Origin: Acidimicrobiales bacterium
GTDB lineage: Bacteria > Actinomycetota > Acidimicrobiia > Acidimicrobiales > SZUA-35
Reading direction: 5' to 3'
Assembly (NCBI GenBank): GCA_020629155.1
Contig: JAHDDW010000003.1
Location: 175,691-239,690, forward strand
DNA length: 64,000 nt
Shown: positions 18,380 to 27,697 of the stretch, in pieces
Position numbering within the stretch: position 1 is the first letter of the stretch
Layout of the letters: the number at the start of each line of letters is the position of its first letter
Made by a program: the position numbers and the translations under genes
Notes under the pieces: model-generated
Database searches by the model: none
What the model saw: the letters and a program-made list of their open reading frames with translations, nothing else
What the model was told of the DNA's origin: nothing

Positions 18380-18568
18380 GGCATTTCTGTTTAGTATTAG
18401 ATGCCCTCAGTTTTTCCACTCCGCTTGGGGTGGTTCCACGCAGATTTTAGCGGTTCTCTGGTAAAGCGATTTGATACAAAAACGAATAAGTAGAGATAGC
18501 CTTAAAGATGTTGACTCGCCCGAAAACTCTTACTTTGCAGCTGGTGACAAGAAAGAGTTACTCTACCC

Positions 18569-19189
18569 CTATAGCGTAATTCTGTAACGTTTCACAACAA
18601 GTGTTTGAGCATAATCATCCATAACGGTGCGATGACACAGGCTGCTTGAGAACAAGTAAAACACTGAAAGGATACCTATAATAAAAAAATCGATGACTGG
18701 AACTATATTATCAGCAAGCGTCCATAGAAAATAGTCAGGCAAAGTGGGAAATATATACACCAACACCATAGACGCTAACGCCGCAGTGTTAACTGCTACG
18801 AGGTTTAGGGTACGTCGCATACCAATGCCGAGACCCAAAGGTTTTGGTTGATATTCAAGAAGAGAACTTTCGTCTTCCTCGTCGAAGTTGAGCGATTCAA
18901 TTGGGACAATTTTTAGGTCTAGGATTATCTTGCCTAAAGTCCCAGAGGCGTAGCTATTCATCAAAACAAAGTAGCTTGTCGATAAAAATATTGTGCCAGC
19001 AGTGACAAACAATTCAGTAGTAGCGGAATCAGCAGTGCCATCATGCAGTCGGAATTGTAACGAAAGTCCTGCCGTGAAACGTATGGCATTCACCACGAGA
19101 GCAATCAAAATAGCATCTATCAACCACGCAAAAATTCGTTCAGATGGCGCTGCTAACTGCACGTTGTTTTGTTTCTCTATTTTCGTCAC
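18569..19189 (-). CDS. RDD family membrane protein
   Basis: This 206-residue protein opens with the RDD-family pattern: APSERIFAWLIDAILIALVV, with Arg and Asp in the first membrane helix. A second helix and the YASGTLGKIILDLKIVP motif follow, then two or three more helices. RDD proteins are small membrane proteins without a single known function; some are linked to ion exchange. The gene stands alone between menB and menF, with about 190 bases of spacer on each side. I see no target-specific context. Confidence 0.85.
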   Translation of the reverse strand: MTKIEKQNNVQLAAPSERIFAWLIDAILIALVVNAIRFTAGLSLQFRLHDGTADSATTELFVTAGTIFLSTSYFVLMNSYASGTLGKIILDLKIVPIESLNFDEEDESSLLEYQPKPLGLGIGMRRTLNLVAVNTAALASMVLVYIFPTLPDYFLWTLADNIVPVIDFFIIGILSVFYLFSSSLCHRTVMDDYAQTLVVKRYRITL

Positions 19190-19384
19190 AACGCACTTCC
19201 CGCCAGGGTGTAGAAACCGCTGCTACACCTACTTCTAAAACTATACCGAGCTGAATGTGAAACACTCGATCCTAGATTTTACAACACCTGTTCACAGCGT
19301 TGCTTAGTAGTAATTTCTGCGACGAAACAAAAGTAATAAAAAATTTTTCCAGCAGTTACGGTTTCTTTGTATAGACGATCTAAG

Positions 19385-20605
19385 CTATTGCAACGAATCG
19401 AGCATCGCAGTGAATTTGGCTTCAGTTTCGGCTAACTCGGCGGCTGGGTCGCTGTCAGCAACTATGCCGACACCAGCACAAACTGTTGCCTTCTCGGCGC
19501 TAATTTGCGCCGAGCGAATCCCAACAGCAAACGCTCCGTTGCCTTGCCAATCCACCCAGCCGACAGGCCCGCCATAGCGACCTCGGTCGAAGCCTTCAAG
19601 TTCGTCTATAATTTTAAGCGCTTCTGCTTGAGGGTTGCCACCCAAAGCTGGTGTCGGATGCAAAGCAGCGACTAGCTCAAGGATAGAAGCTGCAGGTTTT
19701 GATAGAAGTCCAGCAACTTTTGTGCCTAGATGATGCACGTTAGCAAGTGAGACAACAGACGGCTGCGGCTCAGCATCAACATAGGAGCAAAACGGCAAAA
19801 GCGTATCGAGCAGCCAGGAAATCGTTATCTGATGTTCCCAGCGGTCTTTGTCAGATTTCAGCAACATCTCTATGCCAGCTTGATCAATCTTTGCGTCCTC
19901 ATGCTTTGGTGTCGTGCCAGCAAGCGGATGGGCGCTAACGTGCTGCTGTGAACGAGCGACAAGCATTTCTGGTGAAGCCCCAACAAACTGATCAATAGCA
20001 AAAATAACTGCTGTTGGAAATCTTTGCTGCAACCTTTCTAGCAGCGACGTAATGACTAGCGGCTGAGCCGAAACGACATGTTGCTGCCGGGCTAAAACAA
20101 CTTTTTCTACTTCGCCTGCTTTGATACGATCAATTGCTGCTTGCACAACGTCACGGCGCCACGTCGATGGATCCATCGCAGGTTCTACATGCAAGTTTTT
20201 TTTGTCACCGTTGCTGACAACCTGTGGCTCTTGGCTACTAGCCGCATTGATACGCTCCAACGCTTCTTCCTTAGAACTTGTATGCGGATATGTAAGCCAG
20301 CAATGGCCCTCACTATCTTGCCCTGCTACTATCTGTGGAATAACAAGTTCGCTAGCCGCCTCTGGATCAAATGAAAGCGCACCGAATGCAACAGGACCCC
20401 GCCCAGGCAACGTGGTGTCTCCACTCAAATTAGCCGCAGCTAGCGTCTTCTGCAAGGCTGGCAATTCTGTTAACCTAGAGATTTCTAGCCTTGCCGCTTC
20501 GCCTACCCCAGCAAGAACAAAACCGTCGTGTGACCACACTAAAGAAGTGGCTGAACCAAGCGCAAAGACATCCAACGGGTTGATCGGCGATGTTATAAAC
20601 TGCAC
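19385..20605 (-). CDS. menF: Isochorismate synthase
   Basis: This 406-residue chorismate-binding enzyme converts chorismate to isochorismate, the entry step of menaquinone synthesis. The C-terminal half contains the family core: KVVLARQQ, ASPEMLVAR, HPLAGTTP, LHPTPALGGNP, FDRGRYGGPVGWVD and the Mg-binding ELAETEAKF. The N-terminal ~150 residues are more variable, as usual for MenF/EntC. Given menB nearby, a menaquinone role is more likely than siderophore synthesis. It ends close to the RDD gene and does not overlap it. menD, menC and menE are not in the window. Confidence 0.93.
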   Translation of the reverse strand: MQFITSPINPLDVFALGSATSLVWSHDGFVLAGVGEAARLEISRLTELPALQKTLAAANLSGDTTLPGRGPVAFGALSFDPEAASELVIPQIVAGQDSEGHCWLTYPHTSSKEEALERINAASSQEPQVVSNGDKKNLHVEPAMDPSTWRRDVVQAAIDRIKAGEVEKVVLARQQHVVSAQPLVITSLLERLQQRFPTAVIFAIDQFVGASPEMLVARSQQHVSAHPLAGTTPKHEDAKIDQAGIEMLLKSDKDRWEHQITISWLLDTLLPFCSYVDAEPQPSVVSLANVHHLGTKVAGLLSKPAASILELVAALHPTPALGGNPQAEALKIIDELEGFDRGRYGGPVGWVDWQGNGAFAVGIRSAQISAEKATVCAGVGIVADSDPAAELAETEAKFTAMLDSLQ

Positions 20606-20835
20606 GCCTCTATACTACCTTTCTTTGCTACTCTTGACGAGATAGATAACCTGAAGAATGATTTCTTATAGCTCCAAAGATGTACTCACAGCAAAAGAAA
20701 CCGATTTGTACAGTGCTCTTTGAGATAAGCAAGACAGGCTTTATTTAGGGTCATCACTTGTTGACCAGTTCGGCATGCATCTTGCAAGTTATACGAGAAA
20801 CTTGAGTACGAAGTAACACAAGAGTTAGGAACCTA

Positions 20836-21423
20836 CTATTTCGGTCTACCTTGGATACGCATGGGAAAAAAGTTAACAAACTCAAATGCATAAGGGCATC
20901 TTGAAAAAGTATAGATGCTCACTGTATTTCCGCTCTGCTCGGGATCGATCGCAGTGGCATAGATATCTGTGATCTTCTGATAGAAGCGCCGCTCGCTAGC
21001 TCTGATCTCACGAACTCGTTCTAACAGCTCATCGAAATAATCCTTGCCGAAATGTGATCCTTCTTTAAGCCTGTCATCATCTATAGCAAACCCTTTGATG
21101 ATATAGCTTTTTAAAGTTTCTGTAGCCCAGATACGGAACTGTGTCGCCTGTTTGGAATTAACACGATAACCAACAGAGATAATAGCATCCAAACTATAGA
21201 ACTGCGTGCGGTATGACTTACCGTCCTCAGCAGTATTCCGGAATTTCCGGATAACTGAATCAGCATTTAATTCACCTGACTCAAAAATATTTTTGAGATG
21301 CTCGCTAACAGTTCGAACATCAACTCCAAAGAGACCACTCATCTTCTTCTGAGAAAGCCACACCGTTTCGTTCTCAAACAAAACATCAACACGAATAGAG
21401 CCATCAGAAGAGGTGTACAACAT
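20836..21423 (-). CDS. RhuM-like protein, C-terminally truncated
   Basis: This 195-residue frame starts with the RhuM (virulence protein / Fic-associated) N-terminal domain: VWLSQKKMSGLFGVDVRTVSEH near residue 22, FYSLDAIISVGYRVNSKQATQFR, and the helix ending in FYQKITDIYATAID near residue 160. Full RhuM proteins are about 330 residues. Here the family match stops there and is replaced by an unrelated ~30-residue tail. It is therefore probably a deletion remnant. RhuM genes are typical of genomic islands, and this one lies just downstream of a tRNA gene. Nothing recognisable continues in the 230 bases beyond it. Confidence 0.8.
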   Translation of the reverse strand: MLYTSSDGSIRVDVLFENETVWLSQKKMSGLFGVDVRTVSEHLKNIFESGELNADSVIRKFRNTAEDGKSYRTQFYSLDAIISVGYRVNSKQATQFRIWATETLKSYIIKGFAIDDDRLKEGSHFGKDYFDELLERVREIRASERRFYQKITDIYATAIDPEQSGNTVSIYTFSRCPYAFEFVNFFPMRIQGRPK

Positions 21424-21619
21424 GAAATCAGTCTTTGCCTAAGGCTGGTTTTCTAGAATCATACTGAAAGTATAGCAACTACCCACTAAGGACAAGAACG
21501 TAAGTTCGTTTTGCTTACCAACTGGCCCGTGTTGGCATGGCTCATCACACCCCCTACAGACGCTCAAGATAGAGTGCGCAACGCCGAAGTTGGCAAGATA
21601 AAAATAGCTGGATTATCAA

Positions 21620-21659
21620 AACTGTAGTAGTTCAACTGGCCATTAGAACTGCTACAGTT
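21620..21659 (-). terminator. Hairpin downstream of tRNA-Gln, possible terminator
   Basis: Arms at 21620-21633 and 21646-21659 are 14 bases long and complementary except for one G-U/T-C position, with a 12-base loop. On the minus strand the hairpin lies 28 bases past the tRNA 3' end and is followed by TTTTGAT, a weak T-tract. It could end the tRNA transcript. Confidence 0.5.
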
Positions 21660-21686
21660 GGCAGGAACCCAAAAGTTCGAAAAATT

Positions 21687-21761
21687 TGGCTCGGAGGGGA
21701 GGACTCGAACCCCCAATGTCTGGACCAGAACCAGGTGTGTTACCAATTACACCACCTCCGA
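21687..21761 (-). tRNA. tRNA-Gln (anticodon CTG)
   Basis: All arms can be folded by eye. The acceptor stem TCGGAGG/CCTCCGA is perfect. The D arm is GTGT/ACAC. The anticodon stem is CCTGG/CCAGA with a C-A mismatch at 27:43. The anticodon loop TTCTGGT has CTG at 21726-21728, and the T arm is GGGGG/CCTCC with loop TTCGAGT. The discriminator is G and CCA is encoded at 21687-21689. Placement just after gltX and the YdcF-like gene on the same strand matches many actinobacteria, which often keep tRNA-Gln or tRNA-Glu beside gltX. Confidence 0.96.
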
Positions 21762-21836
21762 ACGAGGCTTATTACTAGAACAATAGTAGCGCCAGGGCCC
21801 GATTATGCCACCCTGGATCATATTTATATTTACGTG

Positions 21837-22526
21837 CTAGCCTAACTTTTCTAGGCGGCGGAAACTAATGATTCGACCAACTGATACGGCTGCTGTTTCT
21901 CTAACCAAACGTTTTGTCGAATATGGTGCGCCTGTCGTGGCAACCTCGGCATCGAGACCTACTTCTTTTGCAACAAGCTGCGCTCTTTTGGCATGGAATG
22001 GGTCCGTCACTAAAATGACCTTCCGATCGTCCTCGCCTAAAAAGTTAGCTGTTGCCGCTAATGACTCATATGTTGAGCTGCCGCCAACTTCAAGCTCTAA
22101 TTTGTCGTCGTCGATCGAAACCTGCTTACGCAAATATTTAGAACCTGCAGAAGCTTCAGAGGAAATATCTCCTTCTTGTTTGCCGCCTGTCACAACAATT
22201 TTTTGCACTTGCCCACTACTATAGAGCTTGGCCGCAACGTCTAGCCGTGCCTCAAGAACAGGCGAAGGCACACCGTTATATTGTGCTGCGCCAAGCACAA
22301 TAGCTGTCGGCGCTTCTTGTGTCGAAGACGAGCGTGCGGCATACCAAACATCAAGAAAGTTTGCTCCTAAATATAGAAGAAAAAAGCCTATGATAAGCAG
22401 AAAAAATGACTTCTTACTGAGAAGACGAGCGCGGGCAGCTTCTTCATCTATCACAATCGTCGGCTCTATAGTAAGACCAGTGTCTAGCTCTTCACTTCGC
22501 GCAAGTGGCTCTTCAGAGTTTTGCAC
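21837..22526 (-). CDS. YdcF/SanA-like DUF218 membrane protein
   Basis: This 229-residue protein has one membrane helix (about residues 40-62) and an extracellular DUF218 domain. The conserved features are AIVLGAAQYNGVPSPVLEARL, IVVTGG, the acidic E near the SSTYESLAATANFL helix, and VTDPFHAKRAQLVA. Related SanA and YdcF proteins affect cell-envelope permeability, and some bind SAM, but no activity is firmly known. The start overlaps the end of gltX by 14 bases, so translation is coupled to gltX. Confidence 0.87.
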   Translation of the reverse strand: MQNSEEPLARSEELDTGLTIEPTIVIDEEAARARLLSKKSFFLLIIGFFLLYLGANFLDVWYAARSSSTQEAPTAIVLGAAQYNGVPSPVLEARLDVAAKLYSSGQVQKIVVTGGKQEGDISSEASAGSKYLRKQVSIDDDKLELEVGGSSTYESLAATANFLGEDDRKVILVTDPFHAKRAQLVAKEVGLDAEVATTGAPYSTKRLVRETAAVSVGRIISFRRLEKLG

Positions 22527-23871
22527 GAGCGGCTTTCAACCTTGCAATAGCAACTTCACGGTCTAGCTCAGCTAACGGTTCGAACAAAGGCAACCCAGTA
22601 CGACTTCCAGTTACAGCCAAACGCACAGGCAGCTGGGTTTTTGTTCCAAGTTCTTCACCGACACCAAAAACCAGTTTTTCTAATGCATCAGGCGTCCACT
22701 CGACAGAAGCAATCCGTTCAATAACAAGATCAAGAACATCGGCGACACCATCTTTGCCCATTATTTTGCGCCAATCCTTCTCATTTGGCTCTGGCGCGTC
22801 AGCTATAACCCACGTCAACAACTCAGGTATCTCATTAAACGTTTTGATACGCCCCTGCACGCCACTTGCGAGCCTTTTATAGATATCCATTGGTACACAA
22901 CCAGCATGAGGAAACGACTTGTCAATAAATTCGTCTTCGCTCATCATCGCGATATATTCACCATTAAAGTTGCGCAGTTTTTTAATGTCAAAAAACGCTG
23001 GCGAAGATTTTACATCTTCAAGGGCGAACAACGACACGATCTCTTTGATAGGGCGAATTTCATTACCATCTTTTGGCCCCCAGCCAAGCGTTGCTAAATA
23101 GTTACGCATAGCCTCTGGCAGAATACCCTTTTCTTTGTAGTCGCCAACAGCGACATCATCACGACGTTTCGACAGCTTCTTACGCTGCTCGTTAACGATT
23201 AACGGCAAGTGAGCATACGTTGGAAATTCTGTCGCTCCCATAGCTTGCATAAGAAGTAACACCTTCGGGGTTGTATTGACGAGATCTTCCCCTCGGATCA
23301 CATGCGAAATGTTCATAGTTACATCGTCATACGCATTTGCGACAAGAAACATTGGTACGCCACTAGATCGAACAATAACAAAATCTTCCAGATTTTTGTT
23401 CTCAAACTCAACACGACCACGAATAACATCGTCCCAGCCAGTCACACCCTCATCAGGAGTTCTAAAGCGCACCACTACCCCATCACCAGCGGTTACATTG
23501 CGGTTGCGACAATGACTGTCATAGCCAGGAGGCCCTCCACGTTCTTTATGACGCTTCTGCACTTCTTCTTGCGTGCAGTTGCAGTAATAAGCCAGACCCT
23601 TAGCGACAAGCTCATCAGCGGTTTGACGATAATGATCGAACCTGTCAGACTGCTTTGACTCTTCGTCCCAATCGAGGCCAAGCCATCCCATAGAATCTTT
23701 GATAGCTCCAACAAGTTCAGGCCTGCTGCGATCAGCATCTGTATCTTCGATACGCAAAATAAACGTACCATCTTGATTCCGGGCATATAGCCAGTTAAAT
23801 AAAGCAGCGCGAGCACCACCTACATGAAGATAACCAGTAGGGGCGGGAGAAAAACGAACACGTACAGACAT
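22513..23871 (-). CDS. gltX: Glutamyl-tRNA synthetase
   Basis: This 452-residue class I synthetase charges tRNA-Glu. The HIGH-type motif reads PTGYLHVGGARAALFNW near residue 10, and the KMSKS-type motif is KKLSKRRDD near 242. Zinc-type cysteines occur at CNCTQEE and SHCRN. ILRIEDTD and HVIRGEDL further define GluRS. Length is slightly below the common 470-490. With a dedicated tRNA-Gln gene downstream, the enzyme may be non-discriminating and also mischarge tRNA-Gln for amidation, but no gatCAB is seen here. YdcF-like gene and tRNA-Gln follow in the same direction. Confidence 0.97.
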   Translation of the reverse strand: MSVRVRFSPAPTGYLHVGGARAALFNWLYARNQDGTFILRIEDTDADRSRPELVGAIKDSMGWLGLDWDEESKQSDRFDHYRQTADELVAKGLAYYCNCTQEEVQKRHKERGGPPGYDSHCRNRNVTAGDGVVVRFRTPDEGVTGWDDVIRGRVEFENKNLEDFVIVRSSGVPMFLVANAYDDVTMNISHVIRGEDLVNTTPKVLLLMQAMGATEFPTYAHLPLIVNEQRKKLSKRRDDVAVGDYKEKGILPEAMRNYLATLGWGPKDGNEIRPIKEIVSLFALEDVKSSPAFFDIKKLRNFNGEYIAMMSEDEFIDKSFPHAGCVPMDIYKRLASGVQGRIKTFNEIPELLTWVIADAPEPNEKDWRKIMGKDGVADVLDLVIERIASVEWTPDALEKLVFGVGEELGTKTQLPVRLAVTGSRTGLPLFEPLAELDREVAIARLKAARAKL

Positions 23872-24027
23872 AGAGGCTAGTCTACTCGAAACGTTTTAGC
23901 CTCAAACGTCTTGAGACACCATCAACGCTAACTAATTGAGTTAGCCCGTTTAAATGGCCACAACAACGTTCATAGAGAAACCATTTCGCGACACATCACA
24001 CCACTAGCGAAACAACAAGAATCTAGA

Positions 24028-25929
24028 CTACAGCAGGTCGACAGCAAGCTCTGACGCTAATTCCAAGTCGTCGATTATCAGCAAGCGTTTCGCTAACGCT
24101 TCTGCAGTTGCATTCGTAGGAGTTGTCCCAACGATACGTTTATGCATAGCTACAGCACGTTTGTGTCTTGACTCAACTGACTGATAAAAACCATCAGCAA
24201 CATCATCAAGGTTCGCTCGACGTGTTGCTAACTGCGAAATCCAATACGCCTCACCGTTTGCATCAGGCGAGCGAGACAAAATATTGTTATACAACGCATT
24301 CACAAAGGAAGCATTCGTCCCGCCTGAACGATCCTTATATTCAGACGAACCATAAAAATAGACGCCAACACGAGCAAGGGGTAAACCATCAGCGAGCTGA
24401 GCGACCCAGTAACGCCTGCCCGAAGCGTCTGCTTTACGACCCAAGGCAGAACGATAGAGAGAATCGACAACATCACCTGCGAATACCTCGCTGTCTGACA
24501 GCGCTTTTGTTAACGACTTTTTGTCGCCACCGTTGACCACAGGCGACCACTCGGCAACCTCTGAGGAAGTAGCGTTACGGCCTAAGAATATTTTGTATGT
24601 CTTTTGGATATACGCTGCTGTTGGATCTACCGACGGAGCAGTTTCACCCTTTTTCCCGTTGATAAAAAACCAGTCAGATTTGAGGCCCAGATCTTGACGA
24701 GCTTTATCACCAGTCACGGTTACTGTGCCTCGTGAAAAGCGATATTCAACCTTTGTTGCTCTGCCACCGCCGTCACCCATACCGTCACGTTCCGTGACAA
24801 CAATTGCTTGTGTCGACCCTTTGCCGTATTTACTTTCTAACGACCCGAGGTTGACAGTCACTTTCCAATCATGGTTAGGGTTGCTCGAAACCGAATCGCC
24901 TTTATCTTCAACAGCAGGAAAATCTCCATTTTTTGTGTACCCCCCTGTACTTGAAGAAAATTCTGTTCTAGCTACCTTGCCTGAAGAAAAAACACGAACC
25001 TGCCCTTTTGTCGCTTCGATCGCAGCATCTGTGCGTGAATCGACCGCAAGACGCAAACCGCCCCGAGTCGTATAGATGCCGTCATATACTTGACAACGCG
25101 TCGTATCACAGGTGTCTGCATACGGCGTGAACCGAGTATCGCCTGCCATTAGATACGAGCGAGCAGCAACAGCTTGCGTTTTTAATGCAGATTTTGGCCA
25201 TGAAGCCGGCATTTCGTTGGGGACAACACCACGCAAATAATCTTCAGCACTGACCACATTTATTGTTCGGGCGTTACCAGAGCTGTTGCGAGTCGCGATG
25301 ACGTACCCCTTGTACCACACAGAACGCGAACTGCTACAAACTTCTAGCAAACCTGAACGACCCGTTGCACTCGATGATTTATGTATCTGCAGCTCGCTGT
25401 GATTGTCGAAAGACCGTTCAAATTTCCAAGGCCCAGAACACGACGAGGCGCGCTGCAAATCATAGCCATCACCTTTCTGAACAAGCCGTACTGCACCTGC
25501 GCTATAGGAATCAAGACTGACGCCGCCTTTAGATTTGATGATGATAGAACCAGAGTCAAGAGCAACGGTAGTTGGCCAGCTTTGCATAGACATTAAGTTG
25601 ACACGAACAGCTTTGGAGTCGATAGGCGATTTAGATGCCGTCCCAGAGGTGGTATTCGAATAGTAATGCGCCAGAATCTTATCGGAAGACCAACCGAGGT
25701 TCGCATAGCCAAGCGAGCCATATTGACCCATGCCACGGCCGTGTCCCCAGCCATGACCTGTGATTTCGACGCTAGAAATGGTGGCGGAAGCCGAAACAGT
25801 CAGAAGAGGAACAAACAGAAGGCAAGAAAAACAGACAAGCAGAAATCTTCGAAGAGGCTGCTTCTTGCCTTTTTCGTCGATAACTATTCTGCGCCCGACT
25901 GATCTATCGCTGCGTCCAAATTTACCCAT
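24028..25929 (-). CDS. Exported SpoIID/LytB-domain protein with DUF4214-like repeats
   Basis: This 633-residue secreted protein has an N-terminal signal anchor (about residues 27-50). The SpoIID domain (~55-420) shows GHGWGHGRGMGQYGSLGYA, the catalytic-Glu motif VVPNEMPASWPKSALKTQAV, and AARSYL. SpoIID proteins cut glycan strands lacking stem peptides. The C-terminal ~180 residues contain two repeats with YRSALGRKADASGRRYWV and YNNILSRSPDANGEAYWIS, matching DUF4214, a common tail in Acidimicrobiia. Outside spore formers the role is probably cell-wall remodelling. A strong GGGAGG site lies five bases before the ATG, preceded by two hairpins. Confidence 0.9.
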   Translation of the reverse strand: MGKFGRSDRSVGRRIVIDEKGKKQPLRRFLLVCFSCLLFVPLLTVSASATISSVEITGHGWGHGRGMGQYGSLGYANLGWSSDKILAHYYSNTTSGTASKSPIDSKAVRVNLMSMQSWPTTVALDSGSIIIKSKGGVSLDSYSAGAVRLVQKGDGYDLQRASSCSGPWKFERSFDNHSELQIHKSSSATGRSGLLEVCSSSRSVWYKGYVIATRNSSGNARTINVVSAEDYLRGVVPNEMPASWPKSALKTQAVAARSYLMAGDTRFTPYADTCDTTRCQVYDGIYTTRGGLRLAVDSRTDAAIEATKGQVRVFSSGKVARTEFSSSTGGYTKNGDFPAVEDKGDSVSSNPNHDWKVTVNLGSLESKYGKGSTQAIVVTERDGMGDGGGRATKVEYRFSRGTVTVTGDKARQDLGLKSDWFFINGKKGETAPSVDPTAAYIQKTYKIFLGRNATSSEVAEWSPVVNGGDKKSLTKALSDSEVFAGDVVDSLYRSALGRKADASGRRYWVAQLADGLPLARVGVYFYGSSEYKDRSGGTNASFVNALYNNILSRSPDANGEAYWISQLATRRANLDDVADGFYQSVESRHKRAVAMHKRIVGTTPTNATAEALAKRLLIIDDLELASELAVDLL

Positions 25930-26248
25930 TACTGCCTCCCGTGATACAGCCCGAGCTAGTCGGGCAATAACATGTGGGAACGCACCTCTGTGTCCCCATC
26001 CTGAAGAACTTAGTACAACAGGCAGCCAGACCTAAGCATTTGCAAAGGATTCTCTGCAAGGTACACCTATAGACACATACGCACCTCAAGATGCGCTACA
26101 GAAGAGTGCCATATATTTTCTCTTGACCCGAGCGGAGCGGAAATGCAGTGGACATCTACAATTTATAGAGATGCTTGGTTTGCCATTACCTTTCTTTTTT
26201 AAGCAGTGAACCCCAAAGGCTACTCAGTAGGTATACCCTTAGTATGCA
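25930..26248. other. 319-base divergent intergenic region
   Basis: This region lies between the SpoIID gene (minus) and the small ORF upstream of the glycosyltransferase (plus). The side next to the SpoIID gene holds two hairpins and a strong Shine-Dalgarno, listed separately. The remainder is AT-rich near 26150-26230 and probably contains promoters in both directions. No open frame of interest is seen. Confidence 0.5.
25935..25997 (-). promoter_or_regulatory. Structured 5' leader of the SpoIID gene
   Basis: On the minus strand, GGGGAC (25992-25997) can pair with GUUCCC (25976-25981) around a 10-base loop. GCCCGA (25960-25965) pairs with UCGGGC (25949-25954) around a 5-base loop, followed by the Shine-Dalgarno GGGAGG at 25935-25940. 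The arrangement of stable hairpins just upstream of a strong ribosome site could control translation. I could not match it to a known riboswitch class, including c-di-AMP. Confidence 0.4.
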
Positions 26249-26431
26249 ATGAGCGAGTCGACAGATTTTGACACACAGCAACAATTCAAGAAAGCTGTGC
26301 AAGCTACTGTTATGCAAGCTATGGCATCTAGCAACCTTACTGTTGAAGCTGATGAAGAGTTTATAGAAACAGCTGAAGACGTTGACTTGGCGGCCACGCA
26401 AGAACTCAACCTCGCAGAGATTGATTGGTAA
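26249..26431 (+). CDS. Small acidic protein (60 aa) coupled to a glycosyltransferase gene
   Basis: This is a 60-residue, strongly acidic open frame with no Cys and few basic residues, starting MSESTDFDTQQQFKKAV. It stops three bases before the ATG of the downstream glycosyltransferase, consistent with coupled translation. The composition (runs such as ADEEFIETAEDVD) fits a partly helical regulator or peptide. No RiPP-type leader or core pattern is clear, although the C-terminal half could serve as either. I recognise no family. The absence of a strong ribosome site lowers confidence. Confidence 0.5.
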   Translation: MSESTDFDTQQQFKKAVQATVMQAMASSNLTVEADEEFIETAEDVDLAATQELNLAEIDW

Positions 26432-26433
26432 CT

Positions 26434-27639
26434 ATGGGCCAACGAATCGCTTGTGTCTTCCCAGCAGTAGGATGGCGTAACAAAAAACTTATAGCATTTG
26501 CCTCGGAAACCGTGACAATCCTGACAGATGCAGGCTGGGATATAACTTCGATCCAGTTACAACAACCTCTGACTTTTTCAGCACCCTACGGGATAGACCT
26601 TGATACCAAAGTTTTTGACCAACATCCGCTCTATTTCTCATATATAAGTCAACTCGCAGCTGCCCAGCAACTAGACCTCTCAGAATTTGATGCCGTTATG
26701 ACTGTAGGTGCTCCGACCTATGCTGTGAATCACAAACGAAAAATAGCGTTCGCGCCAGGCTTGCAGCAAGCTTTCTATGGCCTTGCTGACTATTTTGTTG
26801 AAAGTCGTTTTGTTGACAAGCAGGCACATCAGCTGGCTTGTGAAGCTATTGCCATGTTCGAGACGGCAGCAGCTGCTACTGTCACGCAATGGATCGCCAC
26901 AAGCTCCCATGAAGCAGCCCTACTGCAACAAAATCTAGGCATTCCAGACAAAAAAATCGCTATATGCAACTTGCCCGCGACTTCAGCCCCGAAACAAGCG
27001 CCTTGGCACAGACCGAACGGACCTATTAGCTGTTTTGCGCTTCATGAGTGGGGCGGCCGCAGCGAAGTTGTTTTACAGACAGCCCACTCGCTACGCAGCA
27101 AACGGCCAACAGTTTTTGTCGGCAATGGTTCTCGGCTAGATTTCATCAAAAATATCAATAACCATTTTTTGAGTGGCGCAAGCTGGACAAAACAGTCTTG
27201 GGGAAAACGATTGTGGCTAAACCAAGGCAATGTCGAAGAAGGACAAGACACACGCAGCCGTAAAAGTCATATCAAATTTTATAGTGACGATGACCCTAAA
27301 CGCATCAATGAAATAATAGATAGTTCTGCTGTGGTGATTTTGCCTGAGATAGGCGCATCTTTTTCGCATATCGCTGACGTTATGATTCGAGCAAAGCCTG
27401 TAATCGTCTGTTCTGATGGTGGGGCAATAAGCGAGATGATTGTAAACAATCACAATGGCATTATCGCAGAACCAGAACCAGAATCGATTCTGCGAGCACT
27501 AGAGAAAATCACAAGAGACCCTAGTTTCGCTTCTCGCTTGGGCGAAGCAGCACGTCGAACTGCTTTAGAACTTTCGCATCAGACACTTCTTGATTTCTGC
27601 GAACTCTCATTTCGCGACATTTTCAAAAATCTTGAATAA
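26434..27639 (+). CDS. Glycosyltransferase, probable GT4-like GT-B fold
   Basis: This protein of about 401 residues has two Rossmann-like halves. The C-terminal half has SSAVVILPEIGASFSHIADVMIRAKPVIVCSDGGAISEMI, given here only as a region near residues 300-340. It fits the nucleotide-sugar site of GT4 enzymes, where a Glu and a GGxxE-like segment contact the donor. The N-terminal half is less conserved. I start at ATG 26434 instead of the TTG at 26425 because it follows the small ORF's stop directly. Donor and acceptor are unknown. No polysaccharide cluster is adjacent. Confidence 0.75.
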   Translation: MGQRIACVFPAVGWRNKKLIAFASETVTILTDAGWDITSIQLQQPLTFSAPYGIDLDTKVFDQHPLYFSYISQLAAAQQLDLSEFDAVMTVGAPTYAVNHKRKIAFAPGLQQAFYGLADYFVESRFVDKQAHQLACEAIAMFETAAAATVTQWIATSSHEAALLQQNLGIPDKKIAICNLPATSAPKQAPWHRPNGPISCFALHEWGGRSEVVLQTAHSLRSKRPTVFVGNGSRLDFIKNINNHFLSGASWTKQSWGKRLWLNQGNVEEGQDTRSRKSHIKFYSDDDPKRINEIIDSSAVVILPEIGASFSHIADVMIRAKPVIVCSDGGAISEMIVNNHNGIIAEPEPESILRALEKITRDPSFASRLGEAARRTALELSHQTLLDFCELSFRDIFKNLE

Positions 27640-27697
27640 TTAACCTATTTTAATGCATTCTATTGCATTTTGCTAAATTTGAATGTAGTTTTAAGTC

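Noticed and set aside
21564..21746. 60-residue minus frame across tRNA-Gln
   Set aside because: It reads through the tRNA gene itself and its translation has no meaning.
25930..26110. c-di-AMP (ydaO) riboswitch upstream of the SpoIID gene
   Set aside because: The position would fit, but the conserved motifs of that class are not visible; kept only as a generic structured leader.
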